Source: Anaerolinea thermophila (GTDB taxonomy: Bacteria > Chloroflexota > Anaerolineae > Anaerolineales > DRKV01). Taken from it: 15,375 nucleotides of DNA. The notes under the pieces were generated by a model that worked only from the letters and a program-made list of their open reading frames with translations, made no database searches and was not told the origin of the DNA. Location of the stretch: contig DYKW01000024.1 in the NCBI GenBank assembly GCA_020722405.1, forward strand, positions 1-15,375, given 5' to 3'. Position numbers and translations under genes: made by a program. Position 1 is the stretch's first letter. Every line of letters starts with the position of its first letter. Positions 13,651 through 15,375 of this stretch are shown piece by piece.

Positions 13651-15156
13651 CTACGGTGGCGCTGCGGTTGTCTCAGACGACGGATGTATGTTGCTGCGTA
13701 GCACTTCGTGTGCTTGAATAGGGCGTATGCGCCCTTTCACCGCGATAGCGCCAATGCGGCGGGTATGGAATTTTCCTACAATGGCCGCCATGGTAGGAGG
13801 GCCAATCAACACGCGGTTGGGGCGGGCATAACTTTCCAGGCGGGCGGCTACGTTGACCGTATCCCCTAGAATGGCCAACTCAACCCGCTGCGGAGTGCTG
13901 ATATAACCTGCTACCACCAACCCAGTGTTGATTCCTACGCCGATAACGATTTCTGCATCCTCTCCGATTTTCTGATTGAGCAGGTCGATAGCCTCTATCA
14001 TCTGCAAGCCGGCGGTTACGGCACGTTCCTCCGGATTGGGGTGGCTATCGTTCATGCCAAAGATGGCCATGATGCCATCGCCTAAGAATTTATCCAACAT
14101 GCCGCCGCTTTCGAAAACAATCTCGGTTATGACCTTGTAGTACTCATATAGAATTTGACCAAAACGTTCTGCGCCTAGCCGTTCTGCCATACCGGTGGAG
14201 TCGGCGATATCTGAAAAAAGTACGGTTGCCTGGTGCTCTTCCAGACCAGGCAGTTTTCCCTTCTTAAGATAACTTTGTAAGGCAAATTCGGCTTGTTGTG
14301 GAGAAAGAAAACGTTGTAGAACTTGCCGAATGCGCTGTTCGTCTCGAATTTTTTGCACCAGTTGGGTGCGTTGTAACGTCAGCGCTGCCTGATGGCTAAT
14401 GGTAATGACCAACTGTAGATCGCGCTGGCTAAAAGGACGGCTGAGGGGATCAGTTTTCGCGAGATAGATAAGACCTAATACCATGTCATTGCCAACAATT
14501 GGTACACAAATGGCCGTTTCGATATTCAATCGTCGCAGTTCATCGGTGATAGAAAGGGCCGGGTCTGGCAGCAGAACAGCGGATTTTTCTTCTAGCACCA
14601 AAGAGATAATGCTTTGAGGTACACCGCGCTGTGCCAGGCTGCCGGTTTGACCACGTTGTGCGACGACACAATAATCGGCCCCCATAGAACGTTTAATTAG
14701 ATTGGTGACTTGTTCAAGCGCGGTTTGCGTATCCAGGATAGTATTGAGTTGTCGAGCGGCCTCATACATCAGAATGGCATGCTGGTCTACGGCTTCCAGC
14801 AATAAGTCGCGCGTTAGTGGACGCGTACCGCTATGAATGGGTCGATCTGCGGCATCGCTTTCCGCGTGAAAGACACTGATAACGTGTGCACCAATACGGA
14901 TGGCATCGTTGTCTTCCAGGCGGATAGGACGCTCTAGCCGTTCGCGATTAACAAATGTGCCATTAGTACTGTTCAGGTCGGTAATGATTAATTGATCTTG
15001 TTCAACATCGTAGACGATTTCGGCATGACGACGCGAAGCAGAAATATCGGCAATGATAATGTCGTTATCTGATTTACGCCCTAGCGAGTTTTTACCGGCT
15101 TTTAGCGTAAATTCTCGACGCTCGCCTTCGGGAGAGAGAACAGTAAGTATCCACAT
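13651..15156 (-). CDS. FHA-GAF-class III adenylate/guanylate cyclase
   Basis: This 501-residue signalling protein joins three modules. An FHA domain (about 5-97) has GRKSDNDI, SRRH (41-44) and LNSTNGTF (61-68), the phosphothreonine-binding set. A GAF domain (about 125-262) would sense a small molecule or act in dimerisation. A helical linker with RFLSPQQAE (282-290) leads to a class III cyclase domain (about 305-487). Cyclase residues are metal-binding D316 (LFSDIADST) and D360 (LDKFLGDG), purine-site K356, and transition-state N435 and R439 (GDTVNVAARLE). The second purine-site position, usually Asp or Thr, is A428 (ELAILGD). Lysine at 356 favours ATP, so cAMP is the likely product. No membrane segment is seen, so it is probably cytoplasmic. 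It is transcribed toward murE. The FHA domain suggests input from Ser/Thr kinases. Confidence 0.93.
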   Translation of the reverse strand: MWILTVLSPEGERREFTLKAGKNSLGRKSDNDIIIADISASRRHAEIVYDVEQDQLIITDLNSTNGTFVNRERLERPIRLEDNDAIRIGAHVISVFHAESDAADRPIHSGTRPLTRDLLLEAVDQHAILMYEAARQLNTILDTQTALEQVTNLIKRSMGADYCVVAQRGQTGSLAQRGVPQSIISLVLEEKSAVLLPDPALSITDELRRLNIETAICVPIVGNDMVLGLIYLAKTDPLSRPFSQRDLQLVITISHQAALTLQRTQLVQKIRDEQRIRQVLQRFLSPQQAEFALQSYLKKGKLPGLEEHQATVLFSDIADSTGMAERLGAERFGQILYEYYKVITEIVFESGGMLDKFLGDGIMAIFGMNDSHPNPEERAVTAGLQMIEAIDLLNQKIGEDAEIVIGVGINTGLVVAGYISTPQRVELAILGDTVNVAARLESYARPNRVLIGPPTMAAIVGKFHTRRIGAIAVKGRIRPIQAHEVLRSNIHPSSETTAAPP

Positions 15157-15169
15157 AAAAGGTCTTTGT

Positions 15170-15191
15170 AGGCAATTGTTATAACTGTAAT
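15170..15191 (-). promoter_or_regulatory. Possible -10 box within a palindrome upstream of the cyclase gene
   Basis: On the minus strand TATAAC (15183 to 15178) is a good -10 match, 21 nt before the cyclase ATG. It lies inside the perfect 8-bp palindrome GTTATAAC flanked by CAATT and AATTG. No convincing -35 box is found, so this is only a candidate promoter/operator. Confidence 0.3.
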
Positions 15192-15279
15192 TGGGCGAAT
15201 GCTATTATTGAGCGGGCGCTCTGCTATTGATTTGTGTTTTTGGTAGGACGTGAGAGATAGTTTGTTGTAATGGCGTGTG

Positions 15280-15320
15280 CCCTGTTGAGACCCTTCTTAT
15301 TGTTACTATCCGAAACAGGG
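15280..15320. repeat. Inverted repeat in the divergent spacer
   Basis: CCCTGTT (15280-15286) and AACAGGG (15314-15320) form a perfect 7-bp inverted repeat with a 27-nt loop. If the + strand frame at 15340 is a gene, this would lie in its leader or promoter region. Nothing else in the sequence gives it a function. Confidence 0.35.
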
Positions 15321-15339
15321 GGCCTAATTTGGGTAGACT

Positions 15340-15375
15340 ATGGACAAGGTTCATTGGGAATTGGCGTGGCGCGCC
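15340..15375 (+). CDS. Possible 5' end of a CDS cut by the window edge
   Basis: ATG 15340 opens a frame of 12 codons (MDKVHWELAWRA) that is still open at the last base; an in-frame TAG lies two codons upstream, so the gene could not begin earlier. The ribosome site is weak (GGG about 7 nt upstream). The start vaguely recalls N-termini of FtsX-like ABC permeases, but twelve residues cannot support a function. Confidence 0.3.
   Translation, partial: MDKVHWELAWRA

Overview
The window is a bioenergetic region of a bacterial chromosome. The protein style (a Complex I membrane arm with tandem nuoM genes, a b-delta hybrid ATP synthase stalk, a Mur ligase with an EDPR motif, an FHA-GAF-cyclase regulator) suggests Chloroflexota, probably class Anaerolineae. 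That placement is inference from remembered family style, not from a search.

Layout: (1) 96-9318, + strand: membrane-arm genes of respiratory Complex I in the order nuoA, nuoH, nuoJ, nuoK, nuoL, nuoM1, nuoM2, nuoN. None of the peripheral-arm genes (nuoB, C, D, E, F, G, I) lies between them. A perfect 12-bp terminator-like hairpin sits on the nuoA stop codon, between nuoA and nuoH. (2) 9319-9491: spacer with a weak hairpin, a large imperfect inverted repeat enclosing three 8-nt repeats, a 16-bp dyad and a good sigma70-type promoter. (3) 9492-11823, + strand: the Fo part of ATP synthase: an AtpZ/AtpI-like protein, atpB (a), atpE (c) and a hybrid atpF whose C-terminus is only the C-terminal domain of delta. 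No F1 genes follow, and a strong intrinsic terminator (11839-11874) closes the unit. (4) 11895-13466, + strand: murE, starting 20 nt after that terminator. (5) 13467-13650: convergent spacer with a period-9 repeat. (6) 13651-15156, - strand: FHA-GAF-class III nucleotide cyclase. (7) 15157-15375: divergent spacer with dyads and possibly the first codons of a + strand gene running off the edge.

How it works together: the nuo products would form the proton-pumping arm of Complex I, and atpB/E/F the proton turbine that uses the gradient; the catalytic halves of both machines (hydrophilic arm, F1) must be encoded elsewhere. The most notable signals are the extended lateral helix of NuoL (a 27-residue internal repeat) together with two NuoM subunits, which fits a 'two-NuoM' Complex I with an extra antiporter module; the second NuoM, whose key TM7 lysine is replaced by leucine; and the b-delta hybrid lacking the delta N-terminal domain. 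I see no phage, IS element, CRISPR array, tRNA or rRNA.
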